Notes: a model not told the origin generated them from the sequence alone. A stretch of 64,000 nt of DNA from Tumebacillus permanentifrigoris (GCF_003148565.1 NZ_QGGL01000013.1:83604-147603); one strand, 5' to 3'. Shown: positions 25,020 to 34,029, counted from the stretch's first letter. Made by a program: numbers and translations.

Positions 25020-26395
25020 AGCTGACGACCGCCCTGCAAGGAGCCCACTATACATTTGCCGACCTCAAAGACCTGTTCGCCAAAGCCAACGAGGAGAAAT
25101 CTGGCGACCAGCTCGCAGGACTCGCCGCGAGAAGCAGTCAGGAGCGCATCGCGGCCAAATGGTTGCTCAGTGAAATCACCCTCTCCGACATCCGCAACAA
25201 CCCGCTGATCCCACCCGAACAGGACGAAGTGTCGCGTCTCATCGAGGAAGCGGTCGACGAGAGCGTCTACCGGCAGTGGGCGGGCACGACGGTCAGCGGT
25301 CTGCGGGAGTGGTTGGTGCATCCAGAGACCAACAGCAAGGACATCCTGCACATCTCCAAAGGCCTGACCAGCGAGATGATCGCGGCGGTGGCCAAGATCA
25401 TGTCGAACCTCGACTTGATCCACGTCTCGGGAAAAATCAACGCGATCACCAGTTGCCGCACGGCGATCGGACACAAGGGCACGCTCGCCTCGCGCTTGCA
25501 GCCGAACCACCCGTCCGATGACCCGGATGGGGTGCGGGCGGTGATGTATGAGGGACTGTCCTTTGGCGTGGGCGATGCGTTGATCGGGATCAACCCGGTC
25601 ATCGACACCTTCGAGAGCGTGAAGCGACTTTTTGATGTGATGAACGAAGTGGTGGAGAAGGAAGGCATCCCGACGCAATGCTCGGTGCTCTCTCACATCA
25701 CCACCCAGATGAAAGTCGCAGAAGCCGGTACGGCCTGTGACCTTTTTTTCCAAAGTCTCGCGGGTACGGAAGCGGGGAACAAGTCGTTTGGGATCTCTGT
25801 CGCGATGATGGACGAAGCGTATGAGTTGGCAAAGGCGCACAGTCGCCGTGGGCGGACGTATGGGCCGAACCGGATGTACTTTGAGACGGGGCAAGGTTCG
25901 GAGTTGTCGGCCGAGGCGCATCACGGGGTGGATCAGTTGACGCTCGAATCGCGTTGCTACGGGATGGCGAGACGCTACAATCCGTTCCTGCTGAACACGG
26001 TGACAGGCTTTATGGGGCCGGAGTACACCTTCAGCGGCAAGCAGATCATCCGCAATGCGCTGGAGGATGTGTTCATGGGCAAGATGCACGGCCTGACGAT
26101 GGGCGCGGACGTCTGCTACACCAGTCACATCGCTTCCGACCAGAACGACATGGAGAACCTCGGCGTGTTGCTGACAGCAGCAGGGGTGCAATATCTGATC
26201 GCGATCCCGATGGGGGATGACTGTATGTTGAACTACCAGTCGCTGTCCTTCCAAGACATCGCGTCGTTGCGGCAAACGCTTGGCAAGAAACCGGGTCACG
26301 ACTTTGCGCGTTGGTTGAGCGCTCGCGGGCTGTTCCATGAGGGCAGACCGTCCGAGCGGGCAGGCGACCTGCGCGTCTTGGTCGGAGGGAGGTAA
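25016..26395 (+). CDS. eutB: Ethanolamine ammonia-lyase large subunit
   Basis: The 459-residue product is full length for EutB (about 450). It carries the conserved blocks DILHISKGLTSEMIAAVAK, SRLQPNHPSDDPDG, GDALIGINPVIDT and the C-terminal TIM-barrel segments FETGQGSELSAEAHHG and MGADVCYTSHI. With EutC it forms the adenosylcobalamin enzyme that splits ethanolamine into acetaldehyde and ammonia. The ATG at 25016 overlaps the eutA stop, and an AGAGAGGGG ribosome site precedes it. Much longer frames upstream are read-through of the same frame inside eutA and are not used. Confidence 0.96.
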   Translation: MKLTTALQGAHYTFADLKDLFAKANEEKSGDQLAGLAARSSQERIAAKWLLSEITLSDIRNNPLIPPEQDEVSRLIEEAVDESVYRQWAGTTVSGLREWLVHPETNSKDILHISKGLTSEMIAAVAKIMSNLDLIHVSGKINAITSCRTAIGHKGTLASRLQPNHPSDDPDGVRAVMYEGLSFGVGDALIGINPVIDTFESVKRLFDVMNEVVEKEGIPTQCSVLSHITTQMKVAEAGTACDLFFQSLAGTEAGNKSFGISVAMMDEAYELAKAHSRRGRTYGPNRMYFETGQGSELSAEAHHGVDQLTLESRCYGMARRYNPFLLNTVTGFMGPEYTFSGKQIIRNALEDVFMGKMHGLTMGADVCYTSHIASDQNDMENLGVLLTAAGVQYLIAIPMGDDCMLNYQSLSFQDIASLRQTLGKKPGHDFARWLSARGLFHEGRPSERAGDLRVLVGGR

Positions 26396-26399
26396 GAGG

Positions 26400-27098
26400 A
26401 TGTCGAGTCAACTGGAACAGTTGTTGAAGTCCACACCAGCCCGTCTGCATGTGGGCGGGTCTGTGATGCGACCGAGCACGCAGGCGATGCTCAAGATGTG
26501 GGCAGACCATGCGGCGGCGATGGATACGGTGTTTGGTGATGTGAATCCCCAGGTGTTAGAGCCGTTCGACCTCGTCTGGTTGCAGTCGCGTGCTGCCGAG
26601 ACCAAGAAAATCTACCTGGCGCGTCCAGACTTAGGCCGCCTGTTGCACCCGGACAGTGCTGAACTGCTGGTGGAAAAAGGCACCCAAGGTGCGGATGTGC
26701 AAGTGCTGATCTCCAATGGGCTGAGTTCGGAAGCGATCAATGAGAACATCTCCGATGTGTATCCTGCTTTTTTGCAATCTTGCAAACAATACGGGCTGTC
26801 CGTACCGCAGGCATTCTACATCGAGAATGGACGCGTTGCGTTGATGGACGAGGTCGGGGAGTTGTTGAAGCCCAAGGCGGTGGTGATCTTCATCGGGGAA
26901 CGCCCTGGACTTGCCAACCCGGCGTCGCTCTCCGCATACTTCTGCTACCAACCGCGCAAGGGCACGATCGAAGCCGAGCGCATGGTGATCTCGAACATCT
27001 CGCAGCAGGGCACACCACCGTTGGAGGCGGGTGCGCATCTGGGCGCGTTGATGCGGAAAATCATCGACAAGCAGGCCAGCGGGATCAACTTGGTGTAG
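26400..27098 (+). CDS. eutC: Ethanolamine ammonia-lyase small subunit
   Basis: This 232-residue protein shows the EutC core: ARPDLGRLLHPDS, VLISNGLSSEAINEN, FIGERPGLANPASLSAYF and ISNISQQGTPPLEAGAHL. EutC supplies part of the cobalamin-binding surface and the subunit contacts of the lyase. It lacks the long N-terminal extension that targets some EutC proteins to microcompartments, which fits a free cytosolic enzyme. ATG at 26400 follows GGAGGGAGG and lies 4 bases after eutB. A terminator closes the operon. Confidence 0.95.
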   Translation: MSSQLEQLLKSTPARLHVGGSVMRPSTQAMLKMWADHAAAMDTVFGDVNPQVLEPFDLVWLQSRAAETKKIYLARPDLGRLLHPDSAELLVEKGTQGADVQVLISNGLSSEAINENISDVYPAFLQSCKQYGLSVPQAFYIENGRVALMDEVGELLKPKAVVIFIGERPGLANPASLSAYFCYQPRKGTIEAERMVISNISQQGTPPLEAGAHLGALMRKIIDKQASGINLV

Positions 27099-27118
27099 AG
27101 CGTAGCAAGTCGAAACGA

Positions 27119-27156
27119 GAAAAGGCTGAGTGCGCACGTCGCACTCAGCCTTTTTA
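27119..27156 (+). terminator. Terminator of the eut operon
   Basis: AAAAGGCTGAGTGCG pairs with CGCACTCAGCCTTTTT around CACGT. Confidence 0.92.
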
Positions 27157-27165
27157 AGCGTAGTA

Positions 27166-27188
27166 AAAAAAGCCCACGAGGGGCTTTG
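27166..27188 (-). terminator. Terminator of the 281/68-residue operon
   Basis: Read on the minus strand, AAGCCC-CTCGT-GGGCTT is followed by TTTTT. Confidence 0.8.
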
Positions 27189-27203
27189 CGAGCAATGAAA
27201 GAA

Positions 27204-27410
27204 TTAGAGCCGGAAGAAGTGGTCCAGCCATTGTAACAGCGGCCAAGACTTTCTCGGCGGTATTGGTGTGTGGTTCTCATGGACGTTTGCTAGGAAGGTG
27301 GTGAAGGTGGTGTGTCGGGCAGGAAGAATGGACTTGGACGTTCTCGCAACCACAACTGCGTACTCCGTTCCGTGCTCGGTGGTACCGTTATGTTTTTTAA
27401 TGACCATCAT
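27204..27410 (-). CDS. Hypothetical 68-residue protein, translationally coupled
   Basis: The start overlaps the stop of the 281-residue gene (ATGA), with GGAGGA inside that gene as ribosome site, so it is very likely translated. No known family was recognised. The middle contains RTSKSILPARHTTF, which resembles QTSKSILPAKPGYSF in the 55-residue ORF at 28329-28496. The C-terminus is aromatic and amphipathic (WPLLQWLDHFFRL), which could bind a membrane. A terminator follows 16 bases downstream. Role unknown; a partner of the membrane protein is the simplest idea. Confidence 0.65.
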   Translation of the reverse strand: MMVIKKHNGTTEHGTEYAVVVARTSKSILPARHTTFTTFLANVHENHTPIPPRKSWPLLQWLDHFFRL

Positions 27411-28252
27411 GACGATCGTCCTCCTTCCATCCTTACTTTGTATTTTACCATTATATTCATAAGCTTGTCCATGTAGGTAATGAGTTGAACCGCAGATACG
27501 GAGGCATAGAACTTCAGGACAGCTTCTTCGGTCAAGGCCTCGGCTTTGGGAATGAAAATGACAAACCCGAATTGGAGCCGCGTGCCTTGATTCCTGACCA
27601 GACCGATCGCTTCCATGTCGTGCCTTGGAACCGATTGCATCAAATTGCCTTTGAGATAGTGGGTTCCGTTGAAGTGTGTTAAGACCCAGTCGATCGCGTC
27701 CATGTCATGGTGTACCAGAGTTCTTCGTCTACCAACACTCACCATTGTGAATTTGTCTTGGTCATCGCCAACGAGAAAAGCGTACCGAAATTTAGGTAAC
27801 GGAATCCCTTTGAAGGAATCCAAGATCATATCCCCTACATGGCTTAACAAGTCTTCGAGGGCCGCCACAGATTGATCATCTGTGACATCATCCCGTTCGA
27901 TGACCTCCATCGCGGTAGCAATTTCGTTTATGTAGAGCTCCAATTTCGGCGCCACAAGAGGCTGCTGCTGCGGGGGGACTTTTTGGGGGATGAGCAGTCG
28001 AAACAGTCGGTAGAGGCTCATCAACACAGCATAGTAGATCGCCGTGCAGAGCACCCAATAGAGAATCTTCAAAATGTCTGGGGTCGTATCTCCGGGAAGC
28101 AGTTCCACGCCTAGATAGGCGAAGGGAATCCCGAACAACGTCGCGATCGACTTCGTATCTGCGATCAAGGAAGCGATCACCTCTCCGACGAAAATCGCCA
28201 GTATGGGGGAACTTTGGATCAACCCCCAAAGCTTCGTGAAAAACGGCTTCAT
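27407..28252 (-). CDS. Membrane protein with C-terminal GAF-like domain, unknown role
   Basis: This 281-residue protein has two predicted membrane stretches (about 15-50 and 62-88), a linker and a soluble C-terminal domain (about 105-275). The ending, EALTEEAVLKFYASVSAVQL, is typical of the last helix of GAF sensor domains, preceded by a strand-rich core (YAFLVGDDQDKFTMVSVG; RLQFGFVIFIPK). No kinase, cyclase or HTH output domain is present. Start 28252 follows GGGAGG by 8 bases. The promoter carries a perfect 9-bp inverted repeat around its -10 box, so the pair appears tightly regulated. Function unknown. Confidence 0.7.
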   Translation of the reverse strand: MKPFFTKLWGLIQSSPILAIFVGEVIASLIADTKSIATLFGIPFAYLGVELLPGDTTPDILKILYWVLCTAIYYAVLMSLYRLFRLLIPQKVPPQQQPLVAPKLELYINEIATAMEVIERDDVTDDQSVAALEDLLSHVGDMILDSFKGIPLPKFRYAFLVGDDQDKFTMVSVGRRRTLVHHDMDAIDWVLTHFNGTHYLKGNLMQSVPRHDMEAIGLVRNQGTRLQFGFVIFIPKAEALTEEAVLKFYASVSAVQLITYMDKLMNIMVKYKVRMEGGRSS

Positions 28253-28275
28253 CAGTGCGCCTCCCGCATCAGAAT

Positions 28276-28314
28276 GAGTGCAAATAACATTATACTATAG
28301 ATTACTTTGCACTC
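28276..28314 (-). promoter_or_regulatory. Promoter with perfect 9-bp inverted repeat (candidate operator)
   Basis: GAGTGCAAA (28276-28284) and TTTGCACTC (28306-28314) are perfect inverted copies 21 bases apart. On the minus strand the TATAAT box (28289-28294) lies between them, and TTGAGT overlaps the distal arm 16 bases upstream as a -35. A dimeric repressor bound here would block RNA polymerase. Confidence 0.65.
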
Positions 28315-28316
28315 AA

Positions 28317-28348
28317 CAAAAAGAGCCCTTACTTGGGCTCTTTTTTTG
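28317..28348 (-). terminator. Intrinsic terminator (strong on both strands)
   Basis: AAAAAGAGCCC pairs with GGGCTCTTTTT around TTACTT. On the minus strand it closes the 142/55-residue gene pair, and it contains the stop codon of the 55-residue ORF. Confidence 0.85.
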
Positions 28349-28496
28349 TTACGATTTCAAAGGAGTAGCCTGGCTTGGCGGGGAGGATCGACTTGCTGGT
28401 TTGAATGTGGAGAATCTCAATCCCGTGACCGTCTGCAATTTCAAGGAACCGATGGTCTAGAACTTGTGCTTTCCTCGCAATGCGCTTCCAAAACAT
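28329..28496 (-). CDS. Putative 55-residue protein
   Basis: This short ORF begins MFWKRIARKAQVLDHRFLEI and ends in a Lys-rich tail. GGAGGGG stands 4-8 bases before ATG. It lies 57 bases after the 142-residue gene on the same strand and its stop sits in the terminator stem, as expected for the last gene of an operon. It shares the string TSKSILPA with the 68-residue protein encoded about 1 kb away, which argues that both are real and related. No known family was recognised. Confidence 0.55.
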   Translation of the reverse strand: MFWKRIARKAQVLDHRFLEIADGHGIEILHIQTSKSILPAKPGYSFEIVTKKEPK

Positions 28497-28553
28497 CTCG
28501 CCCCTCCGTTCCGGCCCGATCCCTAGCAGTATCGACAGGAAAACGACTTCTAC

Positions 28554-28982
28554 TCATCGCCAATACTCCACCCGCGCCCGCGGCCGCCGATCGGTCAGCG
28601 GGATGGCATGCCGGCGCGAAAACTCTTCCAGTGCGCGCAGGGCGGCTGCATAATCATCGACATGCAAACGGATGACTCGATTGCGTTGCTCCAGCCGGAT
28701 CACGAGGGCATTGTTTTTGACCAGAAAAAATTCGTAGATCTCCTCGTGGTGGTATCGTTGCTGGAAACGCCCGCGGTCGATGCGCAAGTGCTGGTCGCCC
28801 ACCGCGAACTCGCGCGTGCGCAACACCGTGCGAAACATCAACACGAGGAAAAACGTGATCAATACGATTAAATTGAATGTCCACGCTGGTTGGATGATCG
28901 CCAGCGTCATCGGGACTAATGGGAACAAAAGCGACAGGAACAAGTAGCGTTGCGGATCACGGATTCGAAAGGTGCGCGTCAT
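28554..28982 (-). CDS. Small membrane protein with PH-like C-terminal domain
   Basis: The 142-residue protein has two membrane helices (about 12-52) followed by a beta-rich domain (REFAVGDQHLRIDRG; EIYEFFLVKNNALVIRLEQ) and a C-terminal helix (AALRALEEFSRRH). The layout suggests a bacterial PH-like or YcxB-like membrane protein. The family call is by layout only. GGAGTGATG precedes ATG by 6-8 bases. It stands divergent to the purine operon; its start is about 80 bases from the PurBox pair. Confidence 0.65.
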   Translation of the reverse strand: MTRTFRIRDPQRYLFLSLLFPLVPMTLAIIQPAWTFNLIVLITFFLVLMFRTVLRTREFAVGDQHLRIDRGRFQQRYHHEEIYEFFLVKNNALVIRLEQRNRVIRLHVDDYAAALRALEEFSRRHAIPLTDRRPRARVEYWR

Positions 28983-29062
28983 GCTGTCATCACTCCGTAA
29001 GCGTAGTGCTACAGTCTATGGCAGCTCCCGTCGCACTATGACGGGTTTTGAGCAAGGTGCAA

Positions 29063-29137
29063 AATATCGAACGTTACGAAAAACCTCACACGTAATGTTC
29101 GGTTTTTGTTGACTGTGAAATGCTAGAGTGGTATTCT
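29063..29137 (+). promoter_or_regulatory. purE operon promoter with PurBox pair
   Basis: AATGTTCGGTTTT (29094-29106) fits the inverse PurBox consensus fully. AATATCGAACGTT (29063-29075) is a second box in opposite orientation with two mismatches, 18 bases away. The promoter follows directly: TTGACT (29109-29114), 17 bases, TATTCT (29132-29137). This is the layout of Bacillus PurR operators, repressed when PRPP is low. Confidence 0.82.
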
Positions 29138-29165
29138 TGTAGTAGACAGTACAACAAAACTTAAT

Positions 29166-29236
29166 ATCTCGTATATGCTTGGGAATCTGGCCCGAGCGTC
29201 TCTACCTGGCAACCGGAAATTGCCGGACTACGAGTT
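29166..29236 (+). promoter_or_regulatory. Purine (guanine-type) riboswitch aptamer
   Basis: P1 CTCGTA/TACGAG, P2 GCTTGGG/CCCGAGC, joining TCTCTACC and P3 CTGGCAA/TTGCCGG fit the purine aptamer. The specificity base in GCCGGACTACGAG is C, so guanine/hypoxanthine. Loop 2 (AATCTGG) and loop 3 (CCGGAAA) differ from the usual GATATGG and CCGTAAA, but the GG and CC that form the kissing pairs are kept. Confidence 0.9.
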
Positions 29237-29337
29237 GAAAGCGAATCTAGGGTTCCGCTTTGCCTGCATGGGCAAAGGCTTGGACCGAGCGATTCGAATG
29301 TCCGCCTGTGATGGACGGACATGACACCGAAGGGACA

Positions 29338-29408
29338 AAAGCCCAGGCGGGTAGGTTTCACTCTATGGTAGAACAATAGAGCGAAGTCTACCCAGCTGGG
29401 CTTTTTTG
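29338..29408 (+). terminator. Riboswitch-controlled terminator of the pur operon
   Basis: AAAAGCCCAGGCGGGTAG pairs with CTACCCAGCTGGGCTTTTTT, with a further hairpin (CTCTAT/ATAGAG) in the loop. About 100 bases with several hairpins (for example GTCCG/CGGAC near 29300-29320) separate it from the aptamer, a long expression platform. Confidence 0.8.
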
Positions 29409-29449
29409 CATGACCATACTTTACGATGCGACTACGGAGGGACAACAAC

Positions 29450-29962
29450 ATGGCGAAAAAAGTATTGATTCTCATGGGCAGTGATTCCGATCTCAAGATC
29501 ATGAACGAAGCGGCAAAAGCGTTGACTGCGCTGGACGTCGAGACGGAGATGCGCATCTCCTCGGCACACCGCGTGCCGGATAAAACGATGGGCCTCGCAC
29601 GCGAGGCAAAAGCAAACGGATTCGGCGCGATCATCGCAGGTGCTGGCTTGGCCGCCCATCTGCCGGGTGTCGTCGCAGCCTGCACCACACTGCCTGTGAT
29701 CGGCGTTCCGATCCAAGGCGGCGCGATCCAAGGGCTCGATGCCCTCTACGCGATCGTCCAGATGCCAAAGGGCATCCCGGTTGCAACCGTCGCGATCAAC
29801 GGCGCCTTCAACGCGGGCCTGCTGGCCGCGCAAATCCTCGCCACGGGCGATGACGCACTCGCAGAACGCCTCCTCACCTACCGCGAACAACTCGCGACGG
29901 AAGTGAAAGCCAAGGACGAGAAACTGCAAACGATCGGCGTAGACGCCTACCTGTCGAACTAA
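29450..29962 (+). CDS. purE: N5-carboxyaminoimidazole ribonucleotide mutase
   Basis: The 170-residue product has the class I PurE motifs [17 protein letters not shown] and [10 protein letters not shown]. It turns N5-CAIR into CAIR in purine synthesis, which normally needs PurK to supply N5-CAIR. Start ATG 29450 follows GGAGGG by 8 bases; the longer frame from 29426 has no site. It is first in the operon. The usual next genes, purK and purB, are missing here, and purC follows after a 191-base gap. Confidence 0.96.
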   Translation: MAKKVLILMGSDSDLKIMNEAAKALTALDVETEMRISSAHRVPDKTMGLAREAKANGFGAIIAGAGLAAHLPGVVAACTTLPVIGVPIQGGAIQGLDALYAIVQMPKGIPVATVAINGAFNAGLLAAQILATGDDALAERLLTYREQLATEVKAKDEKLQTIGVDAYLSN

Positions 29963-30043
29963 CCCAAGTACAACAAACGGACTCCGACGAAGAGTCCGCG
30001 AATCGATCGAACCGGAGCGCAACGCAACCGGGACGTTTTCCCT

Positions 30044-30103
30044 GGGACTTTCCCTGCTGCTGTCTAACTTACTTGACCGTGGAAGGACAGGGTGGAAAGT
30101 CCC
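30044..30103 (+). repeat. Long hairpin in the purE-purC gap
   Basis: GGGACTTTCC (30044-30053) and GGAAAGTCCC (30094-30103) are perfect inverted copies, with extra pairing possible inside (CCTG/CAGG). No T-run follows, so it is not a terminator. It may be an mRNA processing or stability element, or a scar of gene loss. Confidence 0.6.
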
Positions 30104-30153
30104 GCAAGTTTCTCATACGACATCCTAACTCAAACTCAGGAGGTTCTCCCCTC

Positions 30154-30873
30154 ATGGCTACTAAAGGTGCAATGCTCTACGAAGGCAAGGCGAAAAAAGT
30201 CTACGTCACCGAACATGACGATCTCTATATTGTGGAATACAAAGACGACGCTACCGCATTCAACGGTGAGAAAAAAGGCCAGATCACAGGCAAAGGCCAA
30301 CTGAACAACGCGATTTCCACGATCTTCATGGAAATGCTCAACTCCCGCGGCATCCCGACCCACTTCGTGGAGAAGCTCAACGACCGCGAACAGCTCGTCA
30401 AAAAAGTCGAGATCGTCCTGCTGGAAGTTGTCGTGCGCAACGTCGCCGCCGGCTCGCTTGCCAAACGCCTCGGCCTGCCGGAAGGAACAGTCCTCCCGAA
30501 AACGGTCGTCGAGTTCTACTACAAAAATGACGACCTTGGCGATCCGTTGATCAACGATTCGCACATCGAAGTGCTCGAACTCGCGACCAAGGACATCACC
30601 ACAAAAATGGAGCAATATGGCCGTCAGATCAACGACATCCTCGTCGACTACATGAAGCAACGCAACGTCATCCTCGTCGACTTCAAGCTTGAATTCGGCA
30701 TCACCCCGGCAGGCGACCTGATCCTCGCCGACGAGATCTCCCCGGACACCTGCCGTTTCTGGGACGCAGATACCATGGAGAAGCTCGACAAAGACCGCTT
30801 CCGCCGCGATCTCGGTGGAGTGGAAGAAGCGTACCAAGAAATGTTGCGCCGACTGGGAGGAGTAGAAGTATGA
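30154..30873 (+). CDS. purC: SAICAR synthase
   Basis: The 239-residue enzyme joins CAIR and aspartate with ATP. Visible motifs are [11 protein letters not shown] at the N-terminus, [16 protein letters not shown] near 95, VDFKLEFGI near 180 and [14 protein letters not shown] near 195. ATG 30154 follows CAGGAGG; the longer frame from 30073 runs through the intergenic hairpin and has no ribosome site. It overlaps purS by 4 bases. Confidence 0.97.
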   Translation: MATKGAMLYEGKAKKVYVTEHDDLYIVEYKDDATAFNGEKKGQITGKGQLNNAISTIFMEMLNSRGIPTHFVEKLNDREQLVKKVEIVLLEVVVRNVAAGSLAKRLGLPEGTVLPKTVVEFYYKNDDLGDPLINDSHIEVLELATKDITTKMEQYGRQINDILVDYMKQRNVILVDFKLEFGITPAGDLILADEISPDTCRFWDADTMEKLDKDRFRRDLGGVEEAYQEMLRRLGGVEV

Positions 30874-31118
30874 TGATCGCACGCATCCACGTGACCCTCA
30901 AAGCATCCGTTCTCGACCCGCAAGGTTCTGCTGTCACCAAGTCCCTGCACGCGCTGGGCTATGATGAAGTCACGGACGTTCGCATCGGCAAATACCTCGA
31001 AATCAAAATCGACACCACCGACAAGGCAGTCGCAGAGGAACGCATCACGGAAATGTGTGAAAAACTGCTCGCCAACACGGTCATCGAGAAGTACGAATTC
31101 GTTTTGATGGAGGCGTAA
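30870..31118 (+). CDS. purS: FGAM synthase subunit PurS
   Basis: The 82-residue subunit bridges PurQ and the small-type PurL in phosphoribosylformylglycinamidine synthase. It shows the PurS pattern: [37 protein letters not shown] and [21 protein letters not shown] overlaps the purC stop; GGGAGGAG lies upstream. Present with PurQ and a 744-residue PurL, as in Bacillus. Confidence 0.96.
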   Translation: MMIARIHVTLKASVLDPQGSAVTKSLHALGYDEVTDVRIGKYLEIKIDTTDKAVAEERITEMCEKLLANTVIEKYEFVLMEA

Positions 31119-31121
31119 AAA

Positions 31122-31802
31122 ATGAAGTTTGCCGTACTGGTGTTCCCGGGCTCCAACTGTGACATCGACGCTGTCAAAGCGGTGGAAGACGTGCTCGGCC
31201 AACCGGTCGACACGGTTTGGCACACCACCGCAGACCTGTCCGACTACGACTGCATCCTCGTGCCGGGGGGCTTCTCCTACGGTGACTACCTGCGCTCCGG
31301 CGCGCTCGCTCGCTTCTCTCCGGTCATGGAGGCTGTCAAGCGCGAAGCTGAGAAAGGCAAGTTCGTGATCGGCATCTGCAACGGCTTCCAGATTCTCACC
31401 GAATCGGGCCTGCTGCCAGGCGCACTTCGCCACAACGACCACCTGCAATTCCGCTGTGAAATCTCGCCGCTGATCGTGGAGAATGCCGATACCGCCTTCA
31501 CCAGCGATTACAAAAAAGGCGACGTGATCAACATCCCGATCGCGCACGGAGAAGGCAGCTACTACGCCGACGAAGAGACGATTGCGAAACTGAACGCGAA
31601 CAACCAAGTCGTGTTCCGCTACTTCGAGTGCGACCCGAACGGTTCCATCGAGCGCATCGCGGGCATCTGCAACGAAGCTGGCAACGTGCTCGGCATGATG
31701 CCGCACCCGGAACGCGCCGTACACGAGTGGCTGGGATCAGCAGATGGCAAGGCACTATTTACATCGATCTTGAAGTCTTGGGAGGGCCGACAACGTGCGT
31801 AA
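31122..31802 (+). CDS. purQ: FGAM synthase glutaminase subunit PurQ
   Basis: This 226-residue class I glutamine amidotransferase supplies ammonia to PurL. The nucleophile is in GICNGFQIL and the His-Glu pair in [20 protein letters not shown] stands at the start and [12 protein letters not shown] near residue 50. It starts 3 bases after purS and overlaps purL by 8 bases, so the three subunits are made together. Confidence 0.97.
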   Translation: MKFAVLVFPGSNCDIDAVKAVEDVLGQPVDTVWHTTADLSDYDCILVPGGFSYGDYLRSGALARFSPVMEAVKREAEKGKFVIGICNGFQILTESGLLPGALRHNDHLQFRCEISPLIVENADTAFTSDYKKGDVINIPIAHGEGSYYADEETIAKLNANNQVVFRYFECDPNGSIERIAGICNEAGNVLGMMPHPERAVHEWLGSADGKALFTSILKSWEGRQRA

Positions 31803-34029
31803 TGAACCGACTCCGCAACAGATCGCCGAGGAAAAAATCTACCGTACTTTCGGTCTGAACGATGAGGAATACACCAAGATCGTCAGCCTGATGGGCCGCC
31901 AACCAAACTACGTCGAGACGGGCATCTACTCCGTCATGTGGTCGGAACACTGTTCGTACAAGTCCTCCCGTCCGGTTTTGAAAAAGTTCCCGACCCAAGC
32001 CCCGCACGTTCTGCAAGGCCCGGGCGAGAACGCAGGCATCATCGACATCGGCGACAACCTCGCCGTTTCCTTCAAGATCGAATCGCACAACCACCCGTCT
32101 GCCATCGAACCCTACCAAGGCGCAGCAACTGGCGTCGGCGGGATCATCCGCGACGTGTTCACGATGGGCGCTCGCCCGATCGCGCTGCTCAACTCGCTGC
32201 GTTTCGGTGAGATCGAAGGGCCGGACAATGCCCACAACCGCTACTTGTTCAACAACGTCGTCGCCGGGATCGCGGGCTATGGCAACTGCATCGGCATCCC
32301 GACGGTCGGCGGTGAGGTCGTTTTTGATGACCGCTACAAATACAATCCGCTGGTCAACGCGATGTGCGTCGGGTTGCTCACCCATGACGAGATCGCAACT
32401 GGCACCGCCTCTGGCGTTGGCAACCCGGTGCTCGCCGTCGGCGCTCGCACCGGTCGCGATGGCATCCACGGCGCTACGTTCGCCTCGACTGAGGACCCGC
32501 ACTCCAAGGAGCGTTCCGCCGTGCAAGTTGGCGACCCGTTCATGGAAAAACTGCTCCTCGAAGCCTGCCTCGAACTGATCGCATCGGGCGCAGTCGTCGG
32601 CATCCAAGACATGGGTGCTGCAGGTCTGACCTCGTCGTCGGCAGAGATGGCCTCGCGCGCAGGTTCTGGCCTCGAACTCGACATGCTGAAAGTGCCGCGC
32701 CGCGAGGAAGGCATGACCCCGTATGAACTGATGCTGTCCGAATCGCAGGAACGCATGCTCGTCGTCATGGAGATGGGCAAGGAACACATCGCGGAAGAGA
32801 TTTTCCAAAAGTGGAACCTCGAAGCGACCGTCATCGGTCGCGTCACGGACGATGGTATGCTGCGCCTGAAGGAAGGCGACGAAGTTGTCGCGGAGATGAT
32901 CGTCACCACGCTCGTTGACGATGCGCCTGTCTACCACCGTCCGTCCGCTCGTCCGTCCTACCTCGACCAAACGCTCGAATTCGATCCGGCGAGCATCACC
33001 GCTCCGGCTGACTTGAACGCGACGTTGCACACCCTGCTCCGCACGCCGACGATCGCGTCCAAGGAGTATGTCTACCAGCAGTACGACAGCATGGTCCGCA
33101 CCTCGACCGCCGTCCGTCCGGGCTCTGATGCGGCTGTCGTCACGATCCGTGGCACGCGCAAAGCACTGGCGATGTGTACCGATGGCAATGGTCGCTATGT
33201 CTACCTGAACCCGCGTCGCGGGGGTCAGCACGCGATTGCAGAAGCGGCGCGCAACGTGGTCTGCTCCGGCGGCAAACCGCTAGCGGTCACCGACTGCCTG
33301 AACTACTCGTCCCCGGAGAAACCGGAGATCTTCTACCAGTTCGAAGAGTCCTGTGCCGGCATGTCCGAAGCTTGTGTCGTGCTGGCCACACCGGTCATCT
33401 CCGGCAACGTCTCGCTCTACAACCAATCCAACGACCTCGATATCTACCCGACCCCGATCATCGGCATGGTCGGTTTGGTGGAGGACGTCGATCATATCAC
33501 CACCCAAACTTTCAAATCCGCAGGGAATCACGTCCTGCTCGTCGGCCCGTCCGACACCGCGGGCATCAGCGGTTCCGAATACCTGCGCGTCGTACACGGC
33601 CTGACCGCAGGGGATGCTCCGGCGCTCGACCTGCACGTGGAAAAAGCGGTCCAGACCGCTGTGCTCACCGCGATCCAATCGGGCTACGTCCGCGCGGCGC
33701 ATGACCTCGCAGAAGGTGGCTTGGCAGTCGCGGTCGCGGAATCGGCAATCGGCGGCAAGCTCGGCGCGCAACTTGAACTGAACACGAACCAACGTCTGGA
33801 TGAAGTGCTGTTCGGGGAAGCAGGCTCCCGCATCTTGGTGGAAGTCGCGCCGGAAGCGCTGGCAGCGGTGGAGGCGATTTTTGCAAAAGAGGGCGTGTCC
33901 TCCACGGTGCTCGGCACCCTCGGCGGCGATGCGTTGGAAATCCGTGTGAACGGCGAAACTGTGATCAGCGAGAAAGTCGCTGAACTGGAATCGACTTGGA
34001 GAGGGGCCATCCCATGTCTCATGAACTAG
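31795..34029 (+). CDS. purL: FGAM synthase large subunit PurL
   Basis: The 744-residue small-type PurL has two AIRS-like halves. Conserved blocks are [28 protein letters not shown] (ATP/Mg site), [17 protein letters not shown] and, in the second half, [19 protein letters not shown] and [15 protein letters not shown]. It converts FGAR to FGAM with PurQ and PurS. The start is GTG 31795, 7 bases after GGGAGGG, overlapping purQ by 8 bases. The end overlaps purF by 16 bases. Confidence 0.97.
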   Translation: MRNEPTPQQIAEEKIYRTFGLNDEEYTKIVSLMGRQPNYVETGIYSVMWSEHCSYKSSRPVLKKFPTQAPHVLQGPGENAGIIDIGDNLAVSFKIESHNHPSAIEPYQGAATGVGGIIRDVFTMGARPIALLNSLRFGEIEGPDNAHNRYLFNNVVAGIAGYGNCIGIPTVGGEVVFDDRYKYNPLVNAMCVGLLTHDEIATGTASGVGNPVLAVGARTGRDGIHGATFASTEDPHSKERSAVQVGDPFMEKLLLEACLELIASGAVVGIQDMGAAGLTSSSAEMASRAGSGLELDMLKVPRREEGMTPYELMLSESQERMLVVMEMGKEHIAEEIFQKWNLEATVIGRVTDDGMLRLKEGDEVVAEMIVTTLVDDAPVYHRPSARPSYLDQTLEFDPASITAPADLNATLHTLLRTPTIASKEYVYQQYDSMVRTSTAVRPGSDAAVVTIRGTRKALAMCTDGNGRYVYLNPRRGGQHAIAEAARNVVCSGGKPLAVTDCLNYSSPEKPEIFYQFEESCAGMSEACVVLATPVISGNVSLYNQSNDLDIYPTPIIGMVGLVEDVDHITTQTFKSAGNHVLLVGPSDTAGISGSEYLRVVHGLTAGDAPALDLHVEKAVQTAVLTAIQSGYVRAAHDLAEGGLAVAVAESAIGGKLGAQLELNTNQRLDEVLFGEAGSRILVEVAPEALAAVEAIFAKEGVSSTVLGTLGGDALEIRVNGETVISEKVAELESTWRGAIPCLMN

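Noticed and set aside
31759..33231. 490-residue minus-strand ORF opposite purL, with similar long ORFs opposite purF, purM, purH and guaA
   Set aside because: Conserved enzymes lie on the other strand; the antisense frames show no recognisable domain and no ribosome site.
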